A stretch of 64,000 bases of DNA, taken from Tubulanus polymorphus (taxonomy: Eukaryota > Nemertea > Palaeonemertea > Tubulaniformes > Tubulanidae). Both the position numbers and the translations under genes were made by a program. This document shows, piece by piece, positions 30,924 to 41,838 of the stretch (position 1 is the first letter of the stretch; each line of letters opens with the position of its first letter). The DNA is taken from positions 14,246,485 to 14,310,484 of the forward strand of contig NC_134027.1 in assembly GCF_964204645.1 (NCBI RefSeq), in the 5' to 3' direction. The notes below the pieces were generated by a model. The model saw only the letters and a program-made list of their open reading frames with translations. It was not told the origin of the DNA and made no database searches.

Positions 30924-31248
30924 GCCCGGCGTAGGTCGGCCTTGCAACGGCTTGTGACTCACAGCGACACCATTCACTATGACCGCCAGCGACGATTATG
31001 TCGCAACGACTCATCGACCTACGCTCCCTTGCGACGGGTTGCGACTCAGCAACGCCAGTCACAAGGAGTCGCACGTGTTCTACTTTCTGCGACGCAATAC
31101 AACTGTCACAACCGACCTACGCGCTCTTGCGACTGGCAGAAACTAGTCGCACACAGTCGCTGACAATCTTATCGCAACCGACTTGCAGCGAAACTTGCGA
31201 TGCAACGCGAGGATCGCATTGCTTCACAAGGCCGACCTACGTCCGGCT
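30924..31248. mobile_element. 325-bp MITE with TTAA target duplication
   Basis: TTAA flanks it at 30920-30923 and 31249-31252. The ends are inverted (CGTAGGTCGGCCTTG at left, CAAGGCCGACCTACG at right) within about 23 bp of imperfect TIR. The interior is full of the short motif TTGCGAC/GTCGCAA and of GACCTACG. A TTAA TSD points to a piggyBac- or Kolobok-type transposase acting in trans. Confidence 0.8.
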
Positions 31249-31261
31249 TTAAGTTACTGCG

Positions 31262-31790
31262 GAGCCCCAGAAATAGACCTTTCGCTTGAAGATTCTTTCG
31301 TCGGAACAAAATTTATTTTGTTTGAAACAATAATATTCTGTTCGATTGAACCAATTTGAAAAAATCTTTAGAACAAAGTTGAACAAACTTTTTTTTGTCC
31401 ACACGAAAGGTTTTCGTTCGAACAATCGTTCAATCGAACAGAATCGTTTTAATTTGAACAGAATTTTCTTGTCAGAACATTAAGTTTTTCGTCCGAACAA
31501 GTATATTGTAAAAAGTTTTTGTCCGAACCAAAAGTATTAAGTATTTCGTTCAATCGAACAATCGAACAGAATTGTTTTCATTCAAACATTTGTTCGAAAA
31601 AATTGTTTTCGCTCAACCAAATTTTTTTGCCGGGAAAAAAAGTTTTCAACAATAACATAGCTTTTTATTCGAACACATTTTTTTGTCTGAATGAAGAAAA
31701 GTTTTGGTTCAAACAAAAGGCGTATTGTTCGATCGAACAGAATTGTTTTCATTTGAACAAGATTTTCTTGTCGGCTCATTAAGCGTGTTC
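31262..31790. repeat. Degenerate repeat of TTCGxxCGAACA units
   Basis: Roughly ten loosely spaced copies of GTTCGAACAAA, TTCGTCCGAACA and CAATCGAACAGAATTGTTTT in both senses. Many units are palindromic around TTCGAA. Open frames here on both strands are by-products of the repeat. Confidence 0.6.
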
Positions 31791-31839
31791 AGGTCGTTTT
31801 GGAAATTTACTCGGTCTGGTATATTTTGGATTACTGTGT

Positions 31840-32135
31840 ATGTCATTCGTCAGGAACATTAAACAGAAGACGACTTAGGATACTACCTTGCGTGACTCCA
31901 CTAGTTAGACCGACTTATTCCAAGATGAGGCGTTCCGTTGATTTCAGCTACAAGTTTTCATTCAGAGATAATGCTGAGCCATTTGGGCGACCTATCATTG
32001 ATACTGTTTCCTAATGGCCTGTTTAGTAATGGCTGATGTTGTGCCTTATCAAATGCTTTGTCGAAATCCACTATTGAACAGGATTCTAAGACTGTGCAGA
32101 AAACCCGTTATTGCTGCTTTGCAGCTATATTTTAT
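31840..32135 (-). pseudogene. Non-LTR retrotransposon RT fragment with hairpin tail (copy 1)
   Basis: Read on the minus strand it contains VDFDKAFDKAQHQPLLN, a palm-domain motif-A region of jockey/CR1-like reverse transcriptases, followed by decayed sequence. The fragment begins at AACGGGTTTTCTGCACAG next to the short hairpin GCTGCTTTGCAGC. The same fragment with the same 5' breakpoint lies in the opposite orientation at 46362-46590, so both descend from one truncated copy. Confidence 0.7.
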
Positions 32136-32509
32136 CTTGATCTTATAAATATTTTTGTATTCCCCATGGTGCATAGCATGAGAAAAGTCGATTGGACACA
32201 AGATGGCCATCGTGTGACCTTTTTCGTGTCCTGAAAGGTCATTTTTGCCCTAAATTTTAAGATCTGTAGCTCCCAAATAAATGGTTCTCCGTTTTTTCAT
32301 TGAAATTCTCGATGGTTATACTTTGAGAAGAGCTCTGAAACATATCAGACAGTTTCTTTGATCAGTCAAGCGAATCAGCCATCTTTGTGTCATCACTCCG
32401 CATTTGTAACTAGAAAATGGTTTCTGAGGAAAGTATTGACAGGTTTTAACATACAGTCTTAATATTTGATAAATTTAATCACTGTCAATTTTAGCACTTT
32501 TTCTGTGGG
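32136..32509. other. No recognisable feature
   Basis: I see no gene, repeat structure or clear element end in this AT-rich stretch. Confidence 0.5.
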
Positions 32510-32745
32510 GTTTCAGCGATCAAAAGTGTGAGTAAAGTGTTAGCAAAATAATTTAGATATGTAATATCAAATATAAAGGAATAACTATATATATTTATTA
32601 TAAAAGTGTGAGTAAAATAATTCATAGTGAGTGAGTAAAAAATAAAAATAAATACGAGCTTTCGAGAATTCATTTTTATTTTTTATGAGCTTGACCTTTC
32701 GACCTTTGGGTTAAAACAAGACTTATCTTATTACTAGTACTGTAC
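32510..32745. repeat. AT-rich element flank, inverted relative to 38.8-39.1 kb
   Basis: AAAAGTGTGAGTAAAGTGTT followed by AGCAAAATAATTTAG and ATCAAATATA matches the reverse complement of about 38990-39050. Its right part, GACCTTTCGACCTTTGGGTT, matches the arm of the hairpins at 6.7 and 39.1 kb (CGACCTTTGGCTTGAAA). It is probably an end of an AT-rich virus-like element. Confidence 0.55.
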
Positions 32746-32845
32746 AATAATCAACCCAAAGAACGTTAGAAGCATTTTCGTGTAAAAATTACGATTTATT
32801 TTTTTTTTCTACCTTTACAACGAAGTATCAGATACAACGAGGTTT

Positions 32846-33292
32846 GACTGTATAGATAATGTTAGAATTTCGGGTTATGCTCCTGGTGAAGATCAGAAAC
32901 CATTGACTTTTTTCCAAGACAAAGATGCAGAATACCTTTCTTTTATGATAAAAAAAACTTCACCTGCGGTCTGATGACAGAGGAGTTGCTAACTCGGTTC
33001 CTAATATCTTTTATGAGGCATGTAGAAACTCCAGATGAAGCAAGTTGGAGATGAAGGTACAGTTGTTATCAAGAGAACTACTTATTAGTTCAGATCCTGT
33101 AACCAGTGCAAGGTATTTTCGATTAACCTGTTCAGAATTTTCCTAAAGTGGTTACAGTGATGCCCAACCACCGGGGGAATGGATTGATAATGTCTACAGA
33201 GTTTTTCAGAGTCTACAGAGTATTCCTACACAGGGATTTGCTCATATTCATCTACTGGCTTGGGTGAAAGATGCTCCAGAGTTTGAAATTTG
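32846..33292 (+). pseudogene. Helitron Rep/helicase-like fragment
   Basis: The frame reads GYAPGEDQKPLTFFQDKDAEYLSF (here quoted only by landmarks: PGEDQKPLTFFQDKDAE near 32886-32940), then a DLRSDDRGVANSVPN block near 32965-33010, and after frameshifts SDPVTSARYF near 33093 and GFAHIHLLAWVKDAPEF near 33236-33287. The last matches the HUH-endonuclease motif of Helitron Rep (PHxHxLxW). It is heavily decayed, with deletions and stops. Helitrons move by rolling-circle replication; no end hairpin or terminal CTRR was found here. Confidence 0.75.
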
Positions 33293-33549
33293 AATAGACT
33301 CAAATCATTCTCATGATTAAGATGGATTTACCTTAATAAGAAATAATGCTGCTAGTTTAGTTACAACAAGACCACACATATGTAAGAAATTATTATCTTT
33401 ACAAAAACGGGTACCTGAGTCGAAACAATCGAAACAAACCATAGAACACATATAACTCACTGTAAGTTGTCAAGATTAATTAGTGCTATTTCTTCGACTT
33501 CTTTTTCTGTACAAAGCACTGAATTGTTTTTATTCCTCATTAACAAGTC

Positions 33550-33654
<105 letters not shown>

Positions 33655-33904
33655 ATACATAAATATGGATGCATAGTCGACAAGATGTTAAAATATCTAG
33701 TGAAGGATAGCCCAATGGAAAGCAAGAATGCTTGTTTGAAGCATTGGGCCACCTTAAAACACACACAATCACTCCCCTCGCATACAGATTCATACAAAAA
33801 AATAACATAGATCAATGAAAAGGCGGATTAATGTCATGTGTAACAATTACCAGCAGTTTTACAATCAACAAATAAACTAGTTTTATGATTGATAGTTCTA
33901 TGGT

Positions 33905-36757
33905 CTACTTTTTAAATCTAGATTTCATTAAATCGATCGTAGTTGAGAGTTTGATGTGTTGGTTTCGATTTTGCCATTTTATTGTTATTAGGCGCAGAAA
34001 GCTATTGCTGAAAGTACTCGTTTTATGTTGATCCATACGTGGTTCATTTCTTTGTCTGGTATTATGATCGTGGATGAAAGAGTTGGGTTGGAAAAATTGA
34101 CGAATCCGTTGTTGTAGATTATTATGCGTAAAATTAAAGCCTTGTTTTAAAATTTCAAATTCCAAAATATCCAATTTAAGTATTCTCAGATCTTTGAAAA
34201 GTCGATCCGTTGGTGCATTATATTTTTCACGTGAAATCATTCTTGTGGCTCTTTTCTGCAGTTTAAACAGTCTATTTACATTCGATTTAAGGGTCAATGG
34301 TGCCCATATCATTATACCATACATAAAGTGACAGTGTATATAACTGAAATATAGCATCTTAAGGTAGTATGTGGGTACAATATGTTTGATACTGTTTAAT
34401 AACAAATGTTACTAGAAATCTTATTACATAATTTGTTTACAAAACTATTCCAATTCAAATGTTGATCAATATCGATACCCAAAAATCTAGCAGACGTTGA
34501 TAGTTTCATGTCTTTATCATTTATTCTTATAGTATAGTCCTCATTATTGATTCGATCATTGTTTCTAGGTCTAAAAAGAACAATCTCAGTTTTGTCTATG
34601 TTAAGCGTCAAATTGTTGGCGGTAAACCAGTCATGTAGGATGGTTGGGTCATGACTCAAATCGCATATTGTATTTACAGATTTACCTATCATCTGTACGT
34701 ATCATCTGTAAATTGAATTGATTTACTTTTTTTTCAAATCCAGATGCATATCATTTACATAGATAAGAAATAATAGTGGTCCTAAAACCGATCCCTGAGG
34801 AATTCCATAAGCAATATTATTCGATTCCGACGTTTCGTGTAAAAATGAGATACATATGTATGTCGGTTTGTTAAGTAACTGCAAAACCAATTTAAAGGAA
34901 TACCTCGGATACCATACATGTACAGTTCGTCAATTAAATATTCTATATTCAAACAGTCAAATGCTTTACTGAGGTAAAAAAAGCGGTTAGAGTATAATTA
35001 TCATTTTTAAAACCTTAAATGATTCTACCTATCAGTTCAGTTATAGCATTATTAGTGGAATGTTTAGGTCTGAAACCATACTGACTTTCATATAGGATTG
35101 AATGTTAGGTCAGGTAACCATATAATCGTTTATGAACTAGCTTTTCAATAACTTTACTGATTGAAGGCAACAGTGGTATAGGTTGTTAGTTCGAAAATAT
35201 ATTTTTATCGCCTTTCTTGTATAGAGGGATAACTAAGAAAGTTTTTAGTACATCGGGCAGATGTAAGCTAATGGTTAAGCAGTGATATGGCTCGTAGCTT
35301 TTAGTATAGTATTGTTGATATTGTCGTGCCCACATGAAGTTTTACAATCTAGAGAAGCAATAGTATTATAAACTTCATTTTCGTCCGTAGGAAAAAGAAA
35401 AAAGTTGCTATCACAGTTATGAGGCATGTAATTGAACAATTTCATTGATCTAGGTAATTTCTTAGAGAGATTTTCACCAACAGTACTAAAATATTTACAG
35501 AACTCATTACATATCAGTCGATTATCATTATATAACATTCCATTAATATCAAACTCGTCTGGTGTAGTTGATTTGTCATGTGTTTTATTTACCTAAAATG
35601 ACCTTCATGGTACTCCAAAGTTTACGGCTGTTTGTTTTGAGATTAAGTTTTTTTTTTGCTGTAGTATTACTACTGTTAGGTTTTCTTTTGATACTGTTGT
35701 AAGTGTTCCTATAGCGTATATATGTTAGATATTTCGGATTGGATTTATCTACTCCGATAGCTTTTTCATACAGTTGGCGACACTTGCGTGAACATTTGTT
35801 TAATAGCTATTTTACAGTTTATAGAACTTTCTGGTGCACGTTGCTCTAATACGTTATATATTTCCTTTATTAACAATTCGCATGCTGAATTCTTATCCGA
35901 ATGATATACGTAGGGAAAATTCATTCCTGATAAAGATTCAATAATGTTTTGTAATTTAGAGTTATTCAAATTCCGTGATTTTATTGGGCAGATATTTTTC
36001 TTTTTGGGAGGATTTTAATATATACTAAACACAGAAAGTGATCGGAAATATCTGATATGATGATACAAGAGTAAACCTGTCCTTTTATATTAGTATTGAT
36101 ATAAATATCGTTAATGAGTGTCGCTGTACTTTTGGTGACCCGTGTGGGGCGAATAATAGTCGGATATAATCCGTTAACTAGATTGTTATCCAAGAATTTT
36201 GCCGTATTGGCATGGCTTTCTATTTTGATTAGATCAAGGTTTTTGGGCTGTACCAGTAATTATTGTCTTATTTTCATTTTTCGCTTTACTGATTATGTTA
36301 TTGTAATCATTAATGAATTGCGTTTCATTAGTACCAGGTATTCGGTATATGTCCCCAATAATCATGTTATCATGTTCAATGAATATTAATTCAAACTGCC
36401 TTTGTTTGAAGATATTTAGATCATTTCTTTCTATAAATAACAGCTCATTTTTTTAAAAATGGCTACACCTCCACCGGTCTGACCGTGCCGATGTTGTTCA
36501 ATTAGGCTAAAACCTGGGATGCGACATTTACACTTGTTTCTGTCAGTAATTAAATTTTCACATAACGAAATTATATGTATCTTGCAATTTTGTGATTTAC
36601 AATTAGCTATTAAATTTCGAAGTTGATCGATTTTATCTTCTAGCCCACGTATATTGAACCGTAGAATATTTAGCCCATTCTTTCTAGTGTCGAGACAATT
36701 GATATTATTAATATCTGTATATGGACAATTATTTGATAGTGGCAGTTCATCTGACAC
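33905..36757 (-). pseudogene. Jockey/CR1-like non-LTR retrotransposon ORF2 (APE + RT), decayed
   Basis: On the minus strand, 36757-36431 begins an APE-type endonuclease (ILRFNIRGLEDKIDQL, SLCEN), continued at 36193-35981 (RPTRVTKSTATLINDIY, SDHF). The RT starts at 35538 (FCKYFSTVGENL, TSCGHDNI). Its palm region near 34700-34800 reads GIPQGSVLGPLLF-like sequence and a FTDDT active site, where the family has FADDT. The thumb and C-terminal region are at 34692-34396 (LTLNIDKTEIVLF, ARFLGID) and 34405-33905 (FKLQKRATRMIS). At least six breaks separate these pieces. The order and strand are consistent with one element. Confidence 0.8.
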
Positions 36758-37501
36758 TTCATTTAAGCATCGTTTTTCGTTGTTTAGTATAGTAGTTATT
36801 CATTCTAGTCCATTCTTATTTAACATTTACATTTTTTCATGCAGAAACGTGCTTATGAAACTCAACAGATATCTGTTGTAAATGAGGTTCTAGCAACTTA
36901 AGCGTTTCTCTGGTCACTTTGTGCTGGCAGCTCAACGAACAAGATTTGGCCCTCTAACATTCAAAGTACCAGCAACAACTACTTGAAAATAAACGAAGAT
37001 CATTTTGATTCACTTTCCAAAAATTTCAGGAGAAAATGGCTGTTAACACCTTTTTACAGCCATATACTGACGTTGGTGTTAACACCTAGAGGTTAGTGTT
37101 AGTTGCAATGGAAAACCAATTGAAATTCTCACCAAGATAACACTGCCTTGATATTAAGGTCCGTGTTAGTGTAACACCAATACTACCTAGAACTGGCCAT
37201 ACTAAACACCGTCAGGAACCCACGTGTTATCCTAAACACCTTCAGGAAATTAAAATATAGATTGAATGGATAATGTAATTGTAAAGTTGAGGAGCGTGGC
37301 CCTGCCAGAAAACGAACCGTCCAGGAAGAGTGGGGGTCCTTGAGTTTGGAAGGCAGAAAAGGAAAGCAAATTTGAAAGGACTCTTGAAAATACTAAAATG
37401 TTGTTTATTCACAATCTGAGAAATTTACAAATTAACTCAATATCGCTAGTAGGAAATGCAATATCACTAGTAGACAATCTTTAATTATTATGTTAAAAAA
37501 C
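36758..37501. other. No recognisable gene
   Basis: It contains several GTGTTAACACC-like motifs (about 37040-37180) in both senses, perhaps a remnant of a repeat. Nothing else was recognised. Confidence 0.45.
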
Positions 37502-37807
37502 TTAATTTGAATTATACAGTTTATTGTTAAGCTCATGAATATATCTATGAGTTTTTAAACTCTTTAAATTTTTATATCTTTTATTACATATTTCGCAGCA
37601 TTTAATATTATTAATTCTATCTGAAATATAATTTATGTTTTCTTTTAATTCAGCGTATCTAATTTTACAATTATCATAGAATTCTAACAACTGTTTTATA
37701 GTATAAATTGAGAAAGAAAATAAACCTGAAAGCATAATAATTGATTTAATATTCTGTTGATTTTTAGTTATTAGATGTAATAAGTTTAATACCTTACTTT
37801 CACTCAT
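37502..37807 (-). CDS. Small membrane protein with C2H2 finger (virus-like block 2)
   Basis: 101 residues from ATG 37807 to a stop at 37502. A hydrophobic segment at about residues 20-42 (SIIMLSGLFSFSIYTI) is followed by a charged helix and one C2H2 zinc finger near residues 73-90 (CEICNKRYKNLKSLKTHRYIH). The base composition (over 75% AT) and gene style resemble the Polinton at 1-5 kb. The function is unknown. It is in line with two more minus-strand genes at 37.9 and 38.2 kb. Confidence 0.5.
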   Translation of the reverse strand: MSESKVLNLLHLITKNQQNIKSIIMLSGLFSFSIYTIKQLLEFYDNCKIRYAELKENINYISDRINNIKCCEICNKRYKNLKSLKTHRYIHELNNKLYNSN

Positions 37808-37860
37808 TTTTATAGTTAAAATATATAAAATAAATTAAATTAAAAGATGCTGTTTTAATC

Positions 37861-38076
37861 CTACAAATCATTTAAATCAATAACTTTTTTATTGTAATTT
37901 TTTCTGTGATTGTTTCCATTTAACTTCTTTAACTTTTTACTCAATTTTATATTTTCATTCATCAGATATTTACTGATATTTTCATAGTAAAAGTATAATG
38001 CAGCCAATATTAACCCTCCTGCTACACGATAATGTTTCAAATCACTTTTTCCAATTGGAATGCTGAAACCATCCAT
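37861..38076 (-). CDS. Small single-pass membrane protein (virus-like block 2)
   Basis: 71 residues starting at ATG 38076. There is one hydrophobic segment (VAGGLILAALYFYYENI, residues 18-34), then a Lys/Asn-rich basic tail. Hydrophobic-plus-basic architecture is common in minor virion proteins, but no homologue comes to mind. Confidence 0.45.
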   Translation of the reverse strand: MDGFSIPIGKSDLKHYRVAGGLILAALYFYYENISKYLMNENIKLSKKLKKLNGNNHRKNYNKKVIDLNDL

Positions 38077-38216
38077 TTATTTAAGAAAAAAATAAAAGTA
38101 ATTTGATATATCTTATTTTGAATATGAATATTTAGAGTTGAATTATTATTTTTGAGTTATGATATTTCTATTTAAGATGGTGTGATTTATTGCTTCGAGT
38201 ATATTATTTTCCACAA

Positions 38217-38798
38217 TTAATTACATAACACTTTTTCATTAGGTTCATATTTAGGCGTAACAATTTCATTATCCAAGTTATATTGAGTTCCCACATCTTT
38301 GAATAATTTTTCATTATCTAAATCACATTGTATACCAATATTTGATGAATTTTCATTATACATAATTTGTTTATTATTAAAATTAAAATAATATACTTGT
38401 CTTTTTTCAATTCTTAAGTTAATCAAATCATTATAATCTTTTGAAAGTATCAAATCATCATTTCTTTCATTGAAAGGAGTTTGAAGTATATTTACTATGT
38501 TTTCATCTAAAGTTCCTTTATAATTTAAAACTGTATTGAATATTTTAGGATTTTTAATGCCATTATCAAAAGTATCTACTAGTTCAGTAATTAAATATGT
38601 TTCATTTGATGATATTTGATTAATTATAGTAATATTTTCAATTTTATAATGTCTTGCAGACACTAAATTTGTTGCTGAAATATAATTTCTAATGTTAAAC
38701 TGTGAAAATAATTTATTGGCTTCATTGATTTCGATTTTGAAGTTGGGTTCGTCTTCTTCTTTCTTCATTTTAATAACAAAACTTTTATTAAAACTCAT
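38217..38798 (-). CDS. Hypothetical protein (virus-like block 2)
   Basis: 193 residues, uninterrupted, from ATG 38798. The N-terminus is basic and acidic (VIKMKKEEDEPNFKIEINEA), the middle has a beta-rich look (ITIINQISSNETYLITEL), and the C-terminal part has a short internal repeat (GIQCDLDNEKLF and GTQYNLDNEIV). I recognise no family. The intact frame in an otherwise decayed neighbourhood suggests a fairly young insertion. Confidence 0.5.
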   Translation of the reverse strand: MSFNKSFVIKMKKEEDEPNFKIEINEANKLFSQFNIRNYISATNLVSARHYKIENITIINQISSNETYLITELVDTFDNGIKNPKIFNTVLNYKGTLDENIVNILQTPFNERNDDLILSKDYNDLINLRIEKRQVYYFNFNNKQIMYNENSSNIGIQCDLDNEKLFKDVGTQYNLDNEIVTPKYEPNEKVLCN

Positions 38799-38809
38799 TC
38801 AAATATAAA

Positions 38810-39153
38810 TATTCAATGATTTAAATATGAATTATTTCACTCACACTTTACTCACACTTTTTATGCTTGAAAATAAGAATTTAACTCATATAAATATAGA
38901 TATTCACTGTTTTGAATATGAATTTTTTTACTCGTTAATTACTCACACTTTTTATGTTAAAAATTGATTTTTTATCACTCGAAATCTATATTTGATCTTA
39001 TTTTTCTAGATTATTATGCTAACATTTTACTCTCACTTTTTAAACATGAATATTTTAAGAATAAATGGGAATATGTTGTTTCAAGTTAAAGGTTGCATTT
39101 TCTACTCACTCGACCTCTCAACCTTTGGCTTGAAACAACATATTCCCATTTAC
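38810..39153. repeat. AT-rich element terminus with hairpin
   Basis: Repeated CACACTTTACTCACACTTTT-type motifs lead to a hairpin with 33-bp arms at 39063-39095 and 39119-39151 (AAATGGGAATATGTTG and its inverse). The loop contains CACTCGACC. The layout matches 6.2-6.76 kb, where the arms have a different outer sequence. Confidence 0.7.
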
Positions 39154-39164
39154 TGTGATTCACA

Positions 39165-40145
39165 GATGTTGGAAGTAAAAGCCTCTCTGAGCAAAAGGTT
39201 TAAAATGAAAGACCTAGGTGAGTTGGTTTCTGGGTATAGAATTCAATGTAAATAATGACTGTATTCAGCTTACTCAGAAACAGTACCTACTAAAAGTGTT
39301 TGAGAGGTTTCGCATGAGTGAATGTAAACCTAGGTCCACCCCATCAGACCTGAAACTAGAATTTGATTCCGAATCTGAGCCATGTGATCAAAAGTCGTAT
39401 AGACAAGCTGTGGGAAGCCTCATATACGCGATGACGTGTACGAGACCTGATCTGTGTTGGATCGTGACCATGTTGTCTCAGTATTTATCTAAACCTACGC
39501 AACAACACTGGACAGCCATCAAACATGTATTTAGATATATATAAAAGGTACTATTGATTATGCTTTCGAAAATCATCCGAAAGTCTTAGGGTCATAGGTT
39601 TTTCGGATGCAGACTGGGGGTTTGGCTCATGATCGACGTAGTATCAGTTTTGCTCTATCAGTACGGTTTTGCTCTATCAGAAAATGGCACCGTTACATCA
39701 CGGAAAAGCAGAAAGCAAGCAAGTGTAGCTCTGTCTACCTGTGAGGCAGAGTACATGGCCTTATCCCTGGCCGCACAAGAGAGTATCTATCTCTTGTTAA
39801 TTTCTAAAAGAAATTGACCCTGAAGAAAATTATTACCCTTCAACTTTGTATGAAGACAATCAAGGTACCATTGGTCTGGTGAAAAGTCCCGTAAACCACC
39901 AAAGGAGTAAACATATATGTATATATTAGGTATATAACATATATAGGTATCACTTTATTAGGTCCGAGTATGCAATGGAAAAATTGAAATATTGTATAAA
40001 CCAACAGAATGTACGATTGCAGATATGTTTACGAAAGCTGTATCAAAAGTTAAATTGAATCAATTTTGCGAATTTCTATTTGCCTAAAATGGAACGACTG
40101 TACCACACAATACGACTGAACGTATACACTTAATCAAGTGGGGGT
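39165..40145 (+). pseudogene. Ty1/copia retrotransposon, 3' part of pol
   Basis: It begins abruptly inside the RT (MLEVKASLSKRFKMKDLGEL), followed after a shift by FLGIEF, ECKPRSTPSD, VGSLIYAMTCTRPDL and LSQYLSKPTQQHW. RNase H motifs come next: a SDADWG-like stretch near 39604, STCEAEYMALS (39748-39780), then YEDNQGTIGLVKSP (about 39848-39890) and IADMFTKAV (about 40019-40045). It ends at a purine tract AAGTGGGGG (40136-40144). There are several frameshifts, and everything upstream of the late RT is missing. Confidence 0.85.
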
Positions 40146-40440
40146 GTTGATATATCATGTGATCAAGTGTAAAGGGCGCCTAAGGATAGAGGATTATCTG
40201 AAAAGATGTCTTTAACATCTGACACTGATCACTATCTGACGTAGATTCGTTTGTTTTTATTCCTCTTTAGGCGATGCAGTTATCAAATACATGGATATGA
40301 ATTTGAATCTTTTAACTTGGGAATTTCTCGATGTTACTTGATGGATGTTATTTTCTAAAATCTAACATATAATAAAACAGCACTTTTTCTCATGCATGCT
40401 CCTTTTTAAGTCTTGGTGAATTCTTACCTCGCAGAACAAA
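40146..40440 (+). repeat. Copia 3' LTR (end not fixed)
   Basis: TGTTGATATATCATGTGATC starts directly after the polypurine tract, as a copia LTR should. The 5' LTR is absent, so the right border cannot be defined; CA-ending candidates lie near 40430-40440. Confidence 0.55.
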
Positions 40441-41411
40441 GCATCGGTCCGTCCCCATATTAGTCTAACCATTAGATGTCTAATCAATTTTTTCAACCTA
40501 ACGTAATTCTTATCTGTGTACTGGTTAATAGTCAGGTGAGCAACAAGACAATTGGTCTTTCATATTTTTGATGTGAAACAGATTTTACTTAGTCTTGCCT
40601 GCATTGGATCATAAGGTGACTCCAAAAACCTTTCTCTCCAGGGTCCAGTACAGGCGAACATTTCTGGTATCATTTTCACACCGGGGACAGTGAACTGATC
40701 ATATTAGTTCAGTTATTCTATCAATTGCTCGTGCTATTTAAATAGAATCATTGTATTGAGGGCTGGGGCCATTTAAATCTTCTGTCTCGGCCCTCGTGCA
40801 TTTTCCCGCAGTTGCGGATCCAGGGCCATTCCATGACTACAGCACTGAGAAATAAAAAGGGCACCAACTTTGATTAAATTTTCGGTGAAATTGACTAGCG
40901 ATTGATTGCATGTGGAAATGTTCATTCCTCCAAGATATTAGATGAATGATATTTCCTAGCCCAAATTTTTGGCTCAATGAGCAGTGGCCTTTTTCTCCTT
41001 TTCAGTGATTTAAAGTGCTTTGGGCTCCTGGTCTATTTAAATAAGCACAATCTACGCTAATTGCTGGGCAGCATATGTAGTGGAGTTTCAGACAGGTTCA
41101 GGGGGCAGATCAAAGATAAATGTCTAGAGATGCATGATAGATAGCATGATAACCGGGGAAGTGGAAGTCAAGTAGACCTCAGGACCCAGTTTCATAATTC
41201 TATGTAAAGAAGTTTCATAATTCTATGTAAAGATGTAAAAACAATAAATGCTTAAGAGAGCTATTTTCAGTTGCGGAGTCCAGAACATATGATTATAGTG
41301 CGCAATACTACACTTGTGCTCAAAAAGAACTAAACGCTACACGAGTTCCTTGCGAATTGAGTTGATATATGGTATATCAAGGTGATTTACTATGTTTTAA
41401 ATGTTTTTTAG
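40441..41411. other. Intergenic or intronic sequence, no feature seen
   Basis: No coding match was found, including none to the next upstream exon expected for imidazolonepropionase. It may be intron. Confidence 0.45.
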
Positions 41412-41739
41412 CCACTGGTGATGCATCTAGCTTGTGTGAATTTGCATATGTCATTGGAAGAAGCACTGGTAGCTTCAACTTTAAATGCTGCAGCCTCTTT
41501 GAAGAAATCACACACACATGGATCAATTGAAATAGGAAAATATGCCGATTTGATAGTTTTGGATGCACCTAGGTAAGTTTTTACATATCTCCTCAACAAC
41601 CAACCGAATTGTAAAATTTATATTACTAAATTTAATCTAATCATACTAATTTTGTAGATGGGAACATTTGGTTTACCAAATGGGTGAACAAGACCGTGTG
41701 ATAAAACATGTGATCAAATCTGGAGACGTAGTTTTTTGA
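41412..41739 (+). CDS. AMDHD1: Imidazolonepropionase (AMDHD1), last two exons
   Basis: Exon at 41412-41572 (acceptor TTTTTTAG, donor AG|GTAAGT) encodes MHLACVNLHMSLEEALVAST, then NAAASLKKSHTHGSIEIGK and DLIVLDAP. After an 85-bp intron, exon 41658-41739 encodes WEHLVYQMGEQDRVIKHVIK and ends with TGA at 41737-41739; the phases agree exactly. These are the C-terminal amidohydrolase-fold motifs of imidazolonepropionase, which opens the imidazolone ring in histidine breakdown. Upstream exons with the metal-binding His residues are not found in the window, so they lie beyond a very long TE-filled intron, were lost, or this is a relic. Unbroken frame and good splice sites argue for a live gene. Confidence 0.85.
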
Positions 41740-41838
41740 AGAATAGTAAATTAATGGAAGAGACTACTTCAGAATAGAAAAACTGAAAATCTAAATCTAT
41801 GTTGATGTTGGTTGGTGAATACAGAGTTCATAGTATTA

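Noticed and set aside
31519-31782. 87-codon protein gene
   Set aside because: It lies entirely within the degenerate TTCGAACA repeat and has open frames on both strands.
40146-41400. Complete copia element with two LTRs
   Set aside because: Only the late RT, RNase H and one LTR start are present; no 5' LTR or gag was seen.
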